Source: Sphingomonas sp. NFR04 (GTDB lineage Bacteria > Pseudomonadota > Alphaproteobacteria > Sphingomonadales > Sphingomonadaceae). From it: a stretch of 64,000 nucleotides of DNA. Positions 9,193 to 17,153 of this stretch are shown here, piece by piece. The position numbers and the translations under genes are program-made. The notes beneath the pieces are model-generated. The model searched no databases, was not told where the DNA came from, and was given only the letters and a program-made list of their open reading frames with translations. The stretch covers positions 620,001 to 684,000 of the forward strand of contig NZ_FORV01000002.1 of the NCBI RefSeq assembly GCF_900114095.1, written 5' to 3'. Numbering within the stretch: position 1 is the stretch's first letter; the number at the start of each line of letters is the position of its first letter.

Positions 9193-10068
9193 CTAGCGCA
9201 AATGGCGCTGGAGGAAGTCCCGCATAAGATTGGCGATCTCGCCCGCGTGCGTTTCCAGCGCGAAATGGCCTGCGTCGAGCAGGTGCACCTCGGCTTCAGG
9301 CAGGTCGTGCCGAAACGCCTCCGCACCGGCCGGCAGGAAGAACGGGTCGTTCGCTCCCCACACCGCCAGCAAGGGCGGCTGCCGGTCCCGCAGATAGGCA
9401 TGGATGCGCGGGTACAGCGCGACGTTGCGCGCGTAATCGGCGATCAGCTCCAGCTGGATCCGGTCCTGCCCGGGGCGTGCCAGCAGCGCGGCATCGAGCC
9501 AATAGCCTTCGGGGGCGACCTGGGTCGGATCCGGCGCGCCGTGCGTATATTGCCAGCGGGTGGTCTCGAGCGTGAGCATGCCGCGCATGGCATCGCGGTT
9601 GGCGGGCGAAGGATCCGCCCAATAGGCGCGGGTCGGTGCCCAACCCTCGCTCATTCCCGCTTCATAGGCGTTACCGTTCTGCGACACGATCGCGCGGATC
9701 GCGTCCGGGCGCGCAAGGGCGAGGCGGAAACCGACCGGCGCGCCGTAATCGAACAGATACAGTGCGTATTGGGTGAGGCCCAGCGCATCGCAAAAGGCGC
9801 CGAGGGTCTCCGCTAGGCGGTCGAAGCTGTACACAAATCCTTCGGGTACGTCGGTGAAGCCGAACCCGGGCAGGTCCGGGGCGATCACATAATACCGATC
9901 GGCCAGGCGGGGCATCAACGCGCGGAACTGATGCGACGAGCTCGGAAAACCGTGCAGCAGCAGGATCGCCGGGCGCCCGGAATCGCCTGCCGCTCGGTAG
10001 AAGATCGACACCCCCGCCGCGTCTATCCGGTGGACGGACATCTCAAGCTGCTCGGACGGACGCTGCAT
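9193..10068 (-). CDS. alpha/beta hydrolase with Asp nucleophile (haloalkane dehalogenase / epoxide hydrolase-like)
   Basis: A 291-residue alpha/beta hydrolase. The oxyanion motif LLHGFPSSSHQF, the strand segment VIAPDLPGFGFTD and the elbow YLFDYGAPVGFR are clear. The elbow carries Asp107 rather than Ser, which in this fold marks dehalogenase or epoxide-hydrolase chemistry through an aspartyl-ester intermediate. The catalytic His is in LLDAGHFALE. There is no signal peptide. It is divergently arranged with, and clearly paralogous to, the exported hydrolase at 10312-11292: they share FDYGAP/MDYGAP, QNGNAY and DxGHFALE blocks. The natural substrate is unknown. An in-frame ATG at 10041 is an alternative start, but GAGG before 10068 favours the longer form. 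Confidence 0.87.
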   Translation of the reverse strand: MQRPSEQLEMSVHRIDAAGVSIFYRAAGDSGRPAILLLHGFPSSSHQFRALMPRLADRYYVIAPDLPGFGFTDVPEGFVYSFDRLAETLGAFCDALGLTQYALYLFDYGAPVGFRLALARPDAIRAIVSQNGNAYEAGMSEGWAPTRAYWADPSPANRDAMRGMLTLETTRWQYTHGAPDPTQVAPEGYWLDAALLARPGQDRIQLELIADYARNVALYPRIHAYLRDRQPPLLAVWGANDPFFLPAGAEAFRHDLPEAEVHLLDAGHFALETHAGEIANLMRDFLQRHLR

Positions 10069-10153
10069 CGATACCTCATCTCGGAACGGCCGCGGTGACG
10101 CCGGGCTCGCTCCCCTCTTTGCCGATCATCGGAACGACGCAAGTAAATGCAGG

Positions 10154-10159
10154 TATAAT
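10154..10159 (+). promoter_or_regulatory. possible -10 box for the exported hydrolase
   Basis: A perfect TATAAT lies about 150 bp before the exported hydrolase, in the divergent region between the two paralogues. No good -35 hexamer is found 16-18 bp upstream (GGAACG sits there), so this is only a candidate. Confidence 0.3.
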
Positions 10160-10311
10160 CCGGTCTAAGGGCGCATCCTTCGCAGCATTCTGCAGCACCC
10201 CATCGTCATCACGCTTCACGGCATTTTACCACAAGCGACACCATCCTGCACCCGACTTGGTTACTTCTTGCGCCAAACGACACGCACTTCCAACCCGCAA
10301 GGAGATTCTGC

Positions 10312-11292
10312 ATGAAACGACTTTTGATAAGAGCAGCGCTTGCCGCCGCGACGAATACCGCTTCCCCCGCGGCGTTCGCCTTCCCCGCAGGCGCGCCGCA
10401 ACCGCCTGCGCCAAGCATCAGCGTGCCCGTGATCCACTATCGCACCGCGACGATCGATGGGGTGAAGGTATTCTACCGCGAGGCCGGCCCCGCTGACGGG
10501 CCGGTCGTACTGCTGCTGCACGGCTTTCCCACCTCGTCGCACATGTTCCGGAACCTGATTCCGCTGCTCGCCGACAAATATCGAGTGATCGCGCCGGACT
10601 ATCCCGGTTACGGCCAGAGCGACGCGCCGGACCATACGAAGTTCGCCTACACCTTCGCCAACCAGGCGGATGTCGTCGACAAGCTCGTCACGCAGATCGG
10701 CGCCAAGCGCTACGCCATGTATGTCATGGATTACGGGGCGCCGATCGGCTACCGGCTCGCGCTCAAGCACCCGGAGCGGGTGAGCGGCCTGATCGTCCAG
10801 AACGGCAACGCCTATGACGAAGGGCTGCAGTCGCCCTTCTGGGATCCGATCAAGGTCTATTGGCGCGACCGTTCGCAGAAGAACCGCGACGCGCTGAACA
10901 ACCTGGTCACGCTCGACATCACCAAATTCCAGTATACCGACGGCATGGGCGACGTCGCCCGCATCAGCCCCGACAACTGGGTGCACGATCAGGCGCTTCT
11001 CGATCGCCCCGGTAACCGCGACATCCAGCTCGACATGCTCGGCGACTATGGCTCGAACGTGCCGCTCTACCCGCAATTCCAGGAGTTCTTCCGCAACCGC
11101 CGGCCACCAACGCTCATCGTCTGGGGCAAGAACGACAAGATCTTCCCCGAGGAAGGGGCGCATCCCTATCTCCGCGATCTGCCCAAGGCCGAGATCCACA
11201 TCCTCGATTCAGGGCATTTCGCGCTGGAAGACCGCCTCGACGTGATGGGTGCGCTGATCCGGAACTTCCTCGATCGCAATCTCACCAAATAA
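10312..11292 (+). CDS. exported alpha/beta hydrolase with Asp nucleophile, paralogue of the divergent gene
   Basis: A 326-residue protein that begins with an export signal ([13 protein letters not shown] then a hydrophobic, Ala-rich stretch) and a Pro-rich linker to about residue 40. The hydrolase domain follows: [26 protein letters not shown], elbow [12 protein letters not shown] with Asp140, and [11 protein letters not shown] with the catalytic His. It is preceded by AAGGAG. It shares long near-identical blocks with the cytosolic hydrolase at 9193-10068, so one probably arose from the other by duplication and gained or lost the signal. It should act in the periplasm on a halogenated or epoxide-like compound, or on an ester if the Asp is repurposed. 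Confidence 0.88.
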   Translation: MKRLLIRAALAAATNTASPAAFAFPAGAPQPPAPSISVPVIHYRTATIDGVKVFYREAGPADGPVVLLLHGFPTSSHMFRNLIPLLADKYRVIAPDYPGYGQSDAPDHTKFAYTFANQADVVDKLVTQIGAKRYAMYVMDYGAPIGYRLALKHPERVSGLIVQNGNAYDEGLQSPFWDPIKVYWRDRSQKNRDALNNLVTLDITKFQYTDGMGDVARISPDNWVHDQALLDRPGNRDIQLDMLGDYGSNVPLYPQFQEFFRNRRPPTLIVWGKNDKIFPEEGAHPYLRDLPKAEIHILDSGHFALEDRLDVMGALIRNFLDRNLTK

Positions 11293-11305
11293 TCGATGTT
11301 GCCGT

Positions 11306-11332
11306 GCCCGCGATACCCGGCGTGTCGCGGGC
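11306..11332. terminator. hairpin between convergent genes
   Basis: GCCCGCGA (11306-11313) pairs perfectly with TCGCGGGC (11325-11332) around an 11-nt loop, midway between the convergent stops of the exported hydrolase and the M13 peptidase. It lacks a clear T-run on either side, so termination may be partial or aided by Rho. Confidence 0.45.
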
Positions 11333-11346
11333 TCCACATGCCGCTT

Positions 11347-13359
11347 TCACCAGAAGCGTACCCGCTCGGCGGGCGGGAGGTAGAGCTTGGCCCCTGCCTG
11401 CACGCCGAATGCCGCGTACCAGGCGTCGAGGTTGCGGACGACGGCGTTGATCCGGACCTGTACCGGCGCATGGCCATCGATCGCCGCAAGCTGGCGGGCG
11501 GCGTCAGGGGCCAGCTTGGAACGCCGCATCTGCGCCAGGCTGAGCAACAGCCGCTGTTCGCCGCTGTAGCGTGCGACCAACGGCGTCAGCCCCGTCCGTT
11601 TCTGATATCGCGCATAGGCATCGAGTGCGGCTTGCGCGCCGATCAGGTCGGCGATGTTTTCACCCAGGGTAAGCCGCGGATCGACCTTGAGCCCGGGCAG
11701 CGCCTCGAATGCGGCAATCTGCACCGAAAGTGCCGTCGTCCGCGCGGCATAGGCGCGGCGCGCGGTGGCAGTCCACCAGTCGCGTTCGCGGCCTTCGGCG
11801 TCGATCCGGCTGCCTTGATCGTCGAAAGCGTGGCCCAGCTCATGGCCGATAAAGGCGCCGATCGCACCATAGTTGACCGCGGGATCGGCCGCGGCATCGA
11901 AGAACGGTGGCTGGAGCAGCGCGACGTTGATGATCAGACTGTTGGTCGGCGCGTAGTAATAGCCGTTGAGGATCTGCGGCGACATCGGCCATTCCCGCGC
12001 GCCAGCGCGCTCGGGAGCCGCCAGCCGGCGGCGATCGAGCAAGGCGCGGTAGGTCTCGATCCGCTCGACATTGCCGAACAGGTCGCGCCGGTCGAGGCGC
12101 AATCTGCTCAGGTCGGGTGGCACCGCGCCCGCTTCTTCGAGGCGCAGGCGGATACTGTCTACCTTGGCGAGCGCGCCGCTGCGCGTGGCATCGTCCATCC
12201 AGGCCGCATGCGTAATCCGCTCCCGTAGCCCGGCCCGCACATCCTCGAAGATCGCGTGTACCTGGCGCGCGGACTCCGCCGAAAGGTTGCGGCGGACATA
12301 GAGATAGCCGACCGCCTCGCCGAGCAGCTCGTTCGCGATCGCGACTCCCTGCGCGGCACGCGGGGCGGCGGGCCGCAATACGCCCAGCGCGCTGTCGAGC
12401 CGGTCCCGCGCGGCGCGGAAGCGACGCGGCAGGTAACGGACATGCCCATCGAGATAGCGCAGCGCCAGATAGGCCCTGGCGACCGGCAACGGCGTCGCGT
12501 GCAGCACCCGCCCTAACGCTGCCAGAGATCCATCGCCCTGCACCAGGATCGGTCCATGGCCGGGATATCCGGAAGCACACAGCACGGGCCCCCAAGGCCA
12601 TCCCGGCACCGTGCGGCGAAGTTTCGCAGGCGACAGACGCAGCATCGGCGCGGTGCGTCGCGCCGCCCCGTCCAGCTGATTCTCGGCGATGCGCGTCTCC
12701 AGCGTGAGAATCCTTCGCGCATCCGCGGCGCGACCGCCGGACAATGTGAGCAGTTGCCGAAGATAGGCCAGATAGGCCGCGCGATAGCCGGCATAGACAG
12801 GCTCCCGGCGAAGATAGAAATCGCGCGGGAGGCCCAGCGCGCCTTGTTCGATGGACAGCAGCGCACGGGCGGGCTGCGCCGGATCTGGGGCGACCCCGAT
12901 CGCGATCGGACCGGGGAGTCCCGGCATCACCATCGCCGCTTCGACCCGGTCGATCGACGCGAGGCGTGCGATCCGCCGCAGCACCATGTGTGCGGGCGCG
13001 AGGCCACGGGCATCCACCTGCTGCTCGGCAAGCCAGCTGGCATGCAACGCGCCGACGACACCGCCCACCTTCCCCTCGCGTTCGGGGTGCACCGCCAGCG
13101 CATCGAGCATCGCGTGAACCTGTGCGTCGACATTGCGGCGTGCGTCGACCGACACGCCAACCGCGTCGCTTCCCGGCGGTACCGGGGTGCGCTGCGCCCA
13201 GCCCCCATTGGCGTAGCGCCAGAAATCGTCGCCGGGCGGTGTCGCCAAGTCCAGCGCACTCAGGTCCAGTCCCGCGATCGGCCCGGCCTGTTCGGGCACC
13301 CCGGCCGCGACCAGCACCGCCCCCAGTGCCATCACCATACCCGCACCTACAGCCCGCAT
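11347..13359 (-). CDS. M13-family zinc metallopeptidase (neprilysin/PepO-like), exported
   Basis: A 670-residue protein with a short N-terminal export signal. The family starts with LDLATPPGDDFWRYANGGW, equivalent to the conserved D-DFY-YANG-W block. The zinc site is HELGHAFDDQGS (His506, His510), with the third ligand Glu567 in GENIADLIG. The C-terminal FGVQAGAKLYLPPAERVRFW resembles the family signature. The usual NAYY-P-N-I-PA-LQPPFF block is present as NGYYYAPTNSLIINVALLQPPFF, written here in two halves, NGYYYAPTNS and NVALLQPPFF. It should degrade small peptides in the periplasm. It is convergent with the exported hydrolase and unrelated in function to it. Confidence 0.93.
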   Translation of the reverse strand: MRAVGAGMVMALGAVLVAAGVPEQAGPIAGLDLSALDLATPPGDDFWRYANGGWAQRTPVPPGSDAVGVSVDARRNVDAQVHAMLDALAVHPEREGKVGGVVGALHASWLAEQQVDARGLAPAHMVLRRIARLASIDRVEAAMVMPGLPGPIAIGVAPDPAQPARALLSIEQGALGLPRDFYLRREPVYAGYRAAYLAYLRQLLTLSGGRAADARRILTLETRIAENQLDGAARRTAPMLRLSPAKLRRTVPGWPWGPVLCASGYPGHGPILVQGDGSLAALGRVLHATPLPVARAYLALRYLDGHVRYLPRRFRAARDRLDSALGVLRPAAPRAAQGVAIANELLGEAVGYLYVRRNLSAESARQVHAIFEDVRAGLRERITHAAWMDDATRSGALAKVDSIRLRLEEAGAVPPDLSRLRLDRRDLFGNVERIETYRALLDRRRLAAPERAGAREWPMSPQILNGYYYAPTNSLIINVALLQPPFFDAAADPAVNYGAIGAFIGHELGHAFDDQGSRIDAEGRERDWWTATARRAYAARTTALSVQIAAFEALPGLKVDPRLTLGENIADLIGAQAALDAYARYQKRTGLTPLVARYSGEQRLLLSLAQMRRSKLAPDAARQLAAIDGHAPVQVRINAVVRNLDAWYAAFGVQAGAKLYLPPAERVRFW

Positions 13360-13676
13360 CCAGTTGCCCCCTATTCCTAGTTGCGCAGCGTTAGGCGAAG
13401 TGGTTCCCGCGCGTCTGGTTAAGCCTGGTAAATCGCGGTGTTTTGACCGGCTCGTTCAAGGTGGCGGCCATTGCGATTGTCTTCTTGGCGCAGCGCGTAC
13501 AGCCAGCTGGAAACGGGGCAGCGCCGCTTGTGGATCACCCGACCTCTTGACGGCCCTTGCCGGCGCCTTGTGAGGCTCGCCGATGTCCGGAACCGACAAA
13601 AGACCGCGTTCGGCGCCAATCCCCTGCTTTGGGCGGCTGCCACAAGGCGACGTCGTATCGCCAAGGACCCTGCCCG
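13360..13676. other. 317-bp divergent intergenic region
   Basis: It lies between the M13 peptidase start and the dehalogenase-like hydrolase start. Short open frames cross it on the plus strand but show no protein-like composition or ribosome binding site. I see no palindrome or clear promoter. It presumably carries both promoters. Confidence 0.4.
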
Positions 13677-14540
13677 ATGATCGCTTATGCCAGCCACACG
13701 CTCCGCGCCAACGGCATCCGTCAGAACTATATCGATGCCGGCGACGGCCCGCCGGTGGTGCTGCTCCACGGGTTCCCCGAGACCAACTTCGCCTGGCGCC
13801 ACCAGATCCCGGTGCTGGGCGAGCTGTACCGCATCATCGCGCCGGACCTGCGCGGCTATGGCGAGACCGACAAGCCGGCCAGCGGCTATGACAAGCGCAC
13901 CATGGCGCGCGACCTGGCGGCGCTGCTCGACGCGCTCGGCGTCGGTCGCATCGCGCTGGTCGGTCATGATCGGGGCGCCCGCGTCGCCACTCGCTTCGCC
14001 AAGGACTTTCCCGAGCGGGTCGACCGGCTGGTGGTGATGGACAATGTCCCCACCCGCATCGTCGCGCGCGACCTGAATGCGGAGATCGCCAAGGCCTATT
14101 GGTTCTTCCTGTTCCACCTCATCCCCGATCTTCCCGAGACGCTGATCGCCGGCAAGGAGGAACAATGGTTGCGCTGGTTCTTCTCCGACTGGGCCTATGA
14201 TCCGTCGGCGATCAGCGGCGAGGCGTTCGACACCTATGTCCGCGCCTATCGCGCGCCGGGCGCGGTGCGCGGTGCCATGGCCGACTATCGCGCCAATGCC
14301 GAGGACGTGGCGCAGGACCTGGTGGATGCCGAGGTGAAGATCGCCTGCCCGACGCTGGCGCTGTGGGGGGCGGATTTCGGGGCGGTCGGCAAGATGTTCG
14401 ATATGCCCAAGGTCTGGGCGGAAATGGCCGACGATCTGCGCGCCATACCGATCGAGCGCTGCGGCCACCTGCCGCACGAGGAGCGCCCCGAAGCGGTCAA
14501 TGCGCTGCTCCTCGAGTTCCTGCAGGGCTGGCGCGGCTAG
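13677..14540 (+). CDS. haloacetate dehalogenase-like alpha/beta hydrolase
   Basis: A 287-residue hydrolase. HGFPETNFAWRHQIP, APDLRGYGETDKP and the elbow VGHDRGARVATRFA closely match the fluoroacetate dehalogenase / epoxide hydrolase branch: nucleophile Asp98, and Arg99 and Arg102 at the positions that bind the substrate carboxylate in that family. The catalytic His is in CGHLPHEERPE. The cap region reads AKAYWFFLFHLI, where characterised fluoroacetate dehalogenases carry a His-Trp pair that holds fluoride, so defluorination is doubtful while dechlorination or epoxide hydrolysis stays possible. The ATG at 13677 follows AAGGA at a 9-bp spacing; a longer frame from 13557 adds an unconserved tail. 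Confidence 0.88.
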   Translation: MIAYASHTLRANGIRQNYIDAGDGPPVVLLHGFPETNFAWRHQIPVLGELYRIIAPDLRGYGETDKPASGYDKRTMARDLAALLDALGVGRIALVGHDRGARVATRFAKDFPERVDRLVVMDNVPTRIVARDLNAEIAKAYWFFLFHLIPDLPETLIAGKEEQWLRWFFSDWAYDPSAISGEAFDTYVRAYRAPGAVRGAMADYRANAEDVAQDLVDAEVKIACPTLALWGADFGAVGKMFDMPKVWAEMADDLRAIPIERCGHLPHEERPEAVNALLLEFLQGWRG

Positions 14541-14620
14541 CCATTCGCTCCAGAAGGATCGATCCGCGGCGCCGGGCAGAACCGGAGCACGCTGCCGCCC
14601 GCTGGCAAGGCCCTAGGCCC

Positions 14621-15754
14621 TCAGTCCGCGCGGGGCAGCAGCACCCGGAAGGTAGAGCCCTTCCCCACCACGCTTTCCTTCAGCGCGATCGTTCCGCCGT
14701 GCAGGCTCACCAGCTGCCGGACCAGCGCCAGCCCGATGCCGAGCCCGTCCGATTGCTCGCCTCTGCGTTCAACCTGGGCAAACAAGTCGAACACCTGCCC
14801 CTGCATCTCCGGCGGAATGCCAAGCCCGGTATCGGCGACCTCGATCGCGACCTGCCCCGCCTCCCGCAGCACGCGCAGATCGATCGCGCCGCCCTCCGCC
14901 GTGTATTTGGCCGCGTTGGAAAGCAGGTTGCTTACGACCTGGGCGATGCGCGCCTGATCGGCGTTCAGCCAGACGGGCGCGTCGGGCAGGTCGATCGTCA
15001 GGCGATGCCTCCGCGCATCGATCTGCGGGCGGCTGAGCTCCACTGCCAGAGCCACGGCATCGGCAAGGTCGACGCGTTCGATGCGCAGCACGATCTTGCC
15101 CTGGTCGATGCGGGCAACGTCGAGCAGGTCCTCGATCAGCCGGGTCATATGACCGACCTGCCGCTCCATCCGTTCGCGCACCTGTTCGCCCGCTTCTTCG
15201 CCGGCGCGGCGCTTGAGGAGGTGGAGCCCGGCGCCGAAGGCCATGATCGGGTTGCGCAGCTCATGGCCGACCATGCCGAGGAACGCGTTCTTGCGCCGAT
15301 CGGCGAGTTGCAGGTCTTGGGTCAGCCGCGCGAGTTCGTCGCGCTGCGCGATGATCTGGCGGCGCTGCTCGTAGAGATCGAAGAAGACGTTGCTCTTCGA
15401 GCGCAGGATGCCCGCGTCGATCGGCTTCTGGAGGAAGTCTACCGCCCCCGCCTCATAGCCGCGGAAGCGGCGCTGCGCGTCTGCGCTGCCCGCGGTGAGG
15501 AAGATGATCGGCACGTGACGGGTACGCTCGTTGCCGCGCAGGAACTCGGCCAGCTCGAAGCCGTCCATGCCGGGCATCTGCACGTCGAGCAGCGCCAGCG
15601 CGACGTCGTGGACCAGCAGCAGTTCCAGCGCCTCGTCGCCCGAACGCGCCTTGAGGCACTCCAGGCCGTCGCGCCGCAGCAGCGCCTCCAGCGCCAGCAG
15701 ATTCTCGTCGAGATCGTCGACGAGCAGGAACTTCACCGGTTGGGGGGCGGACAT
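14621..15754 (-). CDS. receiver-histidine kinase (REC-HisKA-HATPase_c), soluble
   Basis: A 377-residue protein with the receiver at the N-terminus (LLVDDLDENLLALE, phospho-acceptor Asp57 in LALLDVQMPGMDGF, Lys110 in FLQKP). A coiled linker follows, then a HisKA helix with His164 in GMVGHELRNPI and an ATPase domain (NLLSNAAKYTAEGG, DTGLGIP, GLGIGLALVRQL). It has no membrane segment. The order REC-kinase is the reverse of hybrid kinases and suggests that phosphorylation of the receiver, probably by the large hybrid kinase of the same operon, controls the kinase activity. It is the last gene of a four-gene operon and starts 5 bp after the CheB stop. Confidence 0.92.
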   Translation of the reverse strand: MSAPQPVKFLLVDDLDENLLALEALLRRDGLECLKARSGDEALELLLVHDVALALLDVQMPGMDGFELAEFLRGNERTRHVPIIFLTAGSADAQRRFRGYEAGAVDFLQKPIDAGILRSKSNVFFDLYEQRRQIIAQRDELARLTQDLQLADRRKNAFLGMVGHELRNPIMAFGAGLHLLKRRAGEEAGEQVRERMERQVGHMTRLIEDLLDVARIDQGKIVLRIERVDLADAVALAVELSRPQIDARRHRLTIDLPDAPVWLNADQARIAQVVSNLLSNAAKYTAEGGAIDLRVLREAGQVAIEVADTGLGIPPEMQGQVFDLFAQVERRGEQSDGLGIGLALVRQLVSLHGGTIALKESVVGKGSTFRVLLPRAD

Positions 15755-15759
15755 ATGGC

Positions 15760-16317
15760 TCAGGCCAATCGCAAGAGGTGGGGCGCGATCGCATCGATCG
15801 CGAGACGGGTTGCGCCGGGGTTCGCGGCGAGGCCCGCGGCCGGCATGGTCGGGACGCGCGCGGTGGCCGGATCCTCGACGATCGCGGTGCCGCCGGTGCG
15901 GGCGACGGCGCGCAGCCCCTCGGCACCGTCCTGGTTGGCGCCGGTGAGCAGCACGGCGATCAACCGGCGCCGCAGCGCATCGGCGGCGCTTTCCAGCAGC
16001 AGATCGATCGAGGGCCGGCTGTGGTTGACCGGATCGTCGGCGGAAAGTGCCATGCTGCCGTCAAGCTCGACGAGCAGATGGTAGTTGGCCGGCGCGAAAT
16101 AGATGGTGCCTGGCTCGGGCACCTGCTTGTCCTCCGCCTCGCAGACCCGCATCGCGCAGCGCGATTCGAACAGGGCCGCCAGACCGTGATCGTGATCGGG
16201 CGGCACATGGACGACGATCAGCACCGGCCGCGGGAAGTCCGCCGGCAGCGCGGGCAGCAGGGTGAGCAGCGCCTGGACGCCCCCCGCCGACGCGCCGATC
16301 ACGACCATGCCGCTCAT
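15760..16317 (-). CDS. cheB: CheB-type methylesterase without receiver domain
   Basis: A 185-residue protein consisting only of the CheB catalytic domain. The triad is visible: Ser10 in VVIGASAGGVQAL, His37 in VVHVPPDH and Asp130 in LLTGANQDGAEGL. The phosphorylatable receiver found in chemotaxis CheB is absent, so activity is probably not gated by phosphorylation in the usual way. The start ATG at 16317 overlaps the cheR stop (ATGA), so translation is coupled; longer frames upstream are antisense-like reading of cheR. With no chemoreceptor or CheA/CheW gene nearby, this is likely a signalling module modifying some other protein rather than motility. Confidence 0.92.
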   Translation of the reverse strand: MSGMVVIGASAGGVQALLTLLPALPADFPRPVLIVVHVPPDHDHGLAALFESRCAMRVCEAEDKQVPEPGTIYFAPANYHLLVELDGSMALSADDPVNHSRPSIDLLLESAADALRRRLIAVLLTGANQDGAEGLRAVARTGGTAIVEDPATARVPTMPAAGLAANPGATRLAIDAIAPHLLRLA

Positions 16318-17153
16318 CGTTCGCGCCGCTGATAGATCTTCTCCTCGCGGACGAAGTCGGCAAAGCCGGCCGCGCGGTCGGAGAAGCGCAGGCTCTCCTT
16401 GCGGCCGAGGCCGAGGAACCCGCGACGGACCAGCGATTCCTCGAACAGCCCGACGGCGCGCTCCTGCAGCGCGCGATCGAAATAGATCAGCACGTTGCGG
16501 CACGAGATCAGGTGCATCTCGGCGAACACCGAGTCCGTCGCCAGGCTGTGATCGGAGAAGACGACATTGGCGCGCAGGCTGCTGTCGAAGATCGCGCGAT
16601 CATAGTCGGCGACGTAATAGTCGGAGAGCGAGGTGCGCGCGCCCGATTTCTGGTGGTTCTCGGTGAACTTGCGGATCTGGTCGAGCGGGTAGACGCCCGC
16701 CTCGGCGGCCTTGAGCGCCTTGGGGTTGATGTCGGTGGCGTAGAAGATCGTGCGCTGCTCGAGTCCCTCCTCGCGGAACAGCATGGCGAGCGAATAGACT
16801 TCCTCGCCGTTGCTGCACCCCGCAATCCACACCTTGAGCGAGGGATAGGTCCGCAGGTGCGGGATCACCTTCTCACGCAGCGCCCGGAAATAGCTGGGAT
16901 CGCGGAACATCTCGCTCACCTGGACGGTGAGATAGTTGAGCAGCTTGGCCAGCATGTCCGGATCGTGGAGCAGCCGGTCCTGCAGCGCCGAGAAGCTGGA
17001 CATGCCCAGCCGCCCGCGCGCCTGGATCAGCCGCCGCTTGATCGAGGCGCGGGCATAGTGCCGGAAGTCGTAATGGTAGCGCCGGTACAGCGCCTCGAGC
17101 AGCAGTTCGATCTCGATATCGTCGACATCGGGTTCCGGGGTTTCGTCGTTCAT
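16314..17153 (-). CDS. cheR: CheR-type S-adenosylmethionine-dependent protein methyltransferase
   Basis: A 279-residue CheR protein. The N-terminal helical domain reads ELLLEALYRRYHYDFRHY and IKRRLIQARGRLG. The methyltransferase domain has the SAM-binding IAGCSNGEEVYSLAMLF and the C-terminal LISCRNVLIYFDR motif. It should methylate glutamyl residues that the adjacent CheB demethylates. I chose the ATG at 17153, whose ATGA overlaps the stop of the upstream hybrid kinase; a TTG at 17165 is a possible but weaker alternative. The pair sits between two kinase genes, an arrangement seen in non-chemotactic signalling clusters of alphaproteobacteria. Confidence 0.93.
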   Translation of the reverse strand: MNDETPEPDVDDIEIELLLEALYRRYHYDFRHYARASIKRRLIQARGRLGMSSFSALQDRLLHDPDMLAKLLNYLTVQVSEMFRDPSYFRALREKVIPHLRTYPSLKVWIAGCSNGEEVYSLAMLFREEGLEQRTIFYATDINPKALKAAEAGVYPLDQIRKFTENHQKSGARTSLSDYYVADYDRAIFDSSLRANVVFSDHSLATDSVFAEMHLISCRNVLIYFDRALQERAVGLFEESLVRRGFLGLGRKESLRFSDRAAGFADFVREEKIYQRRER

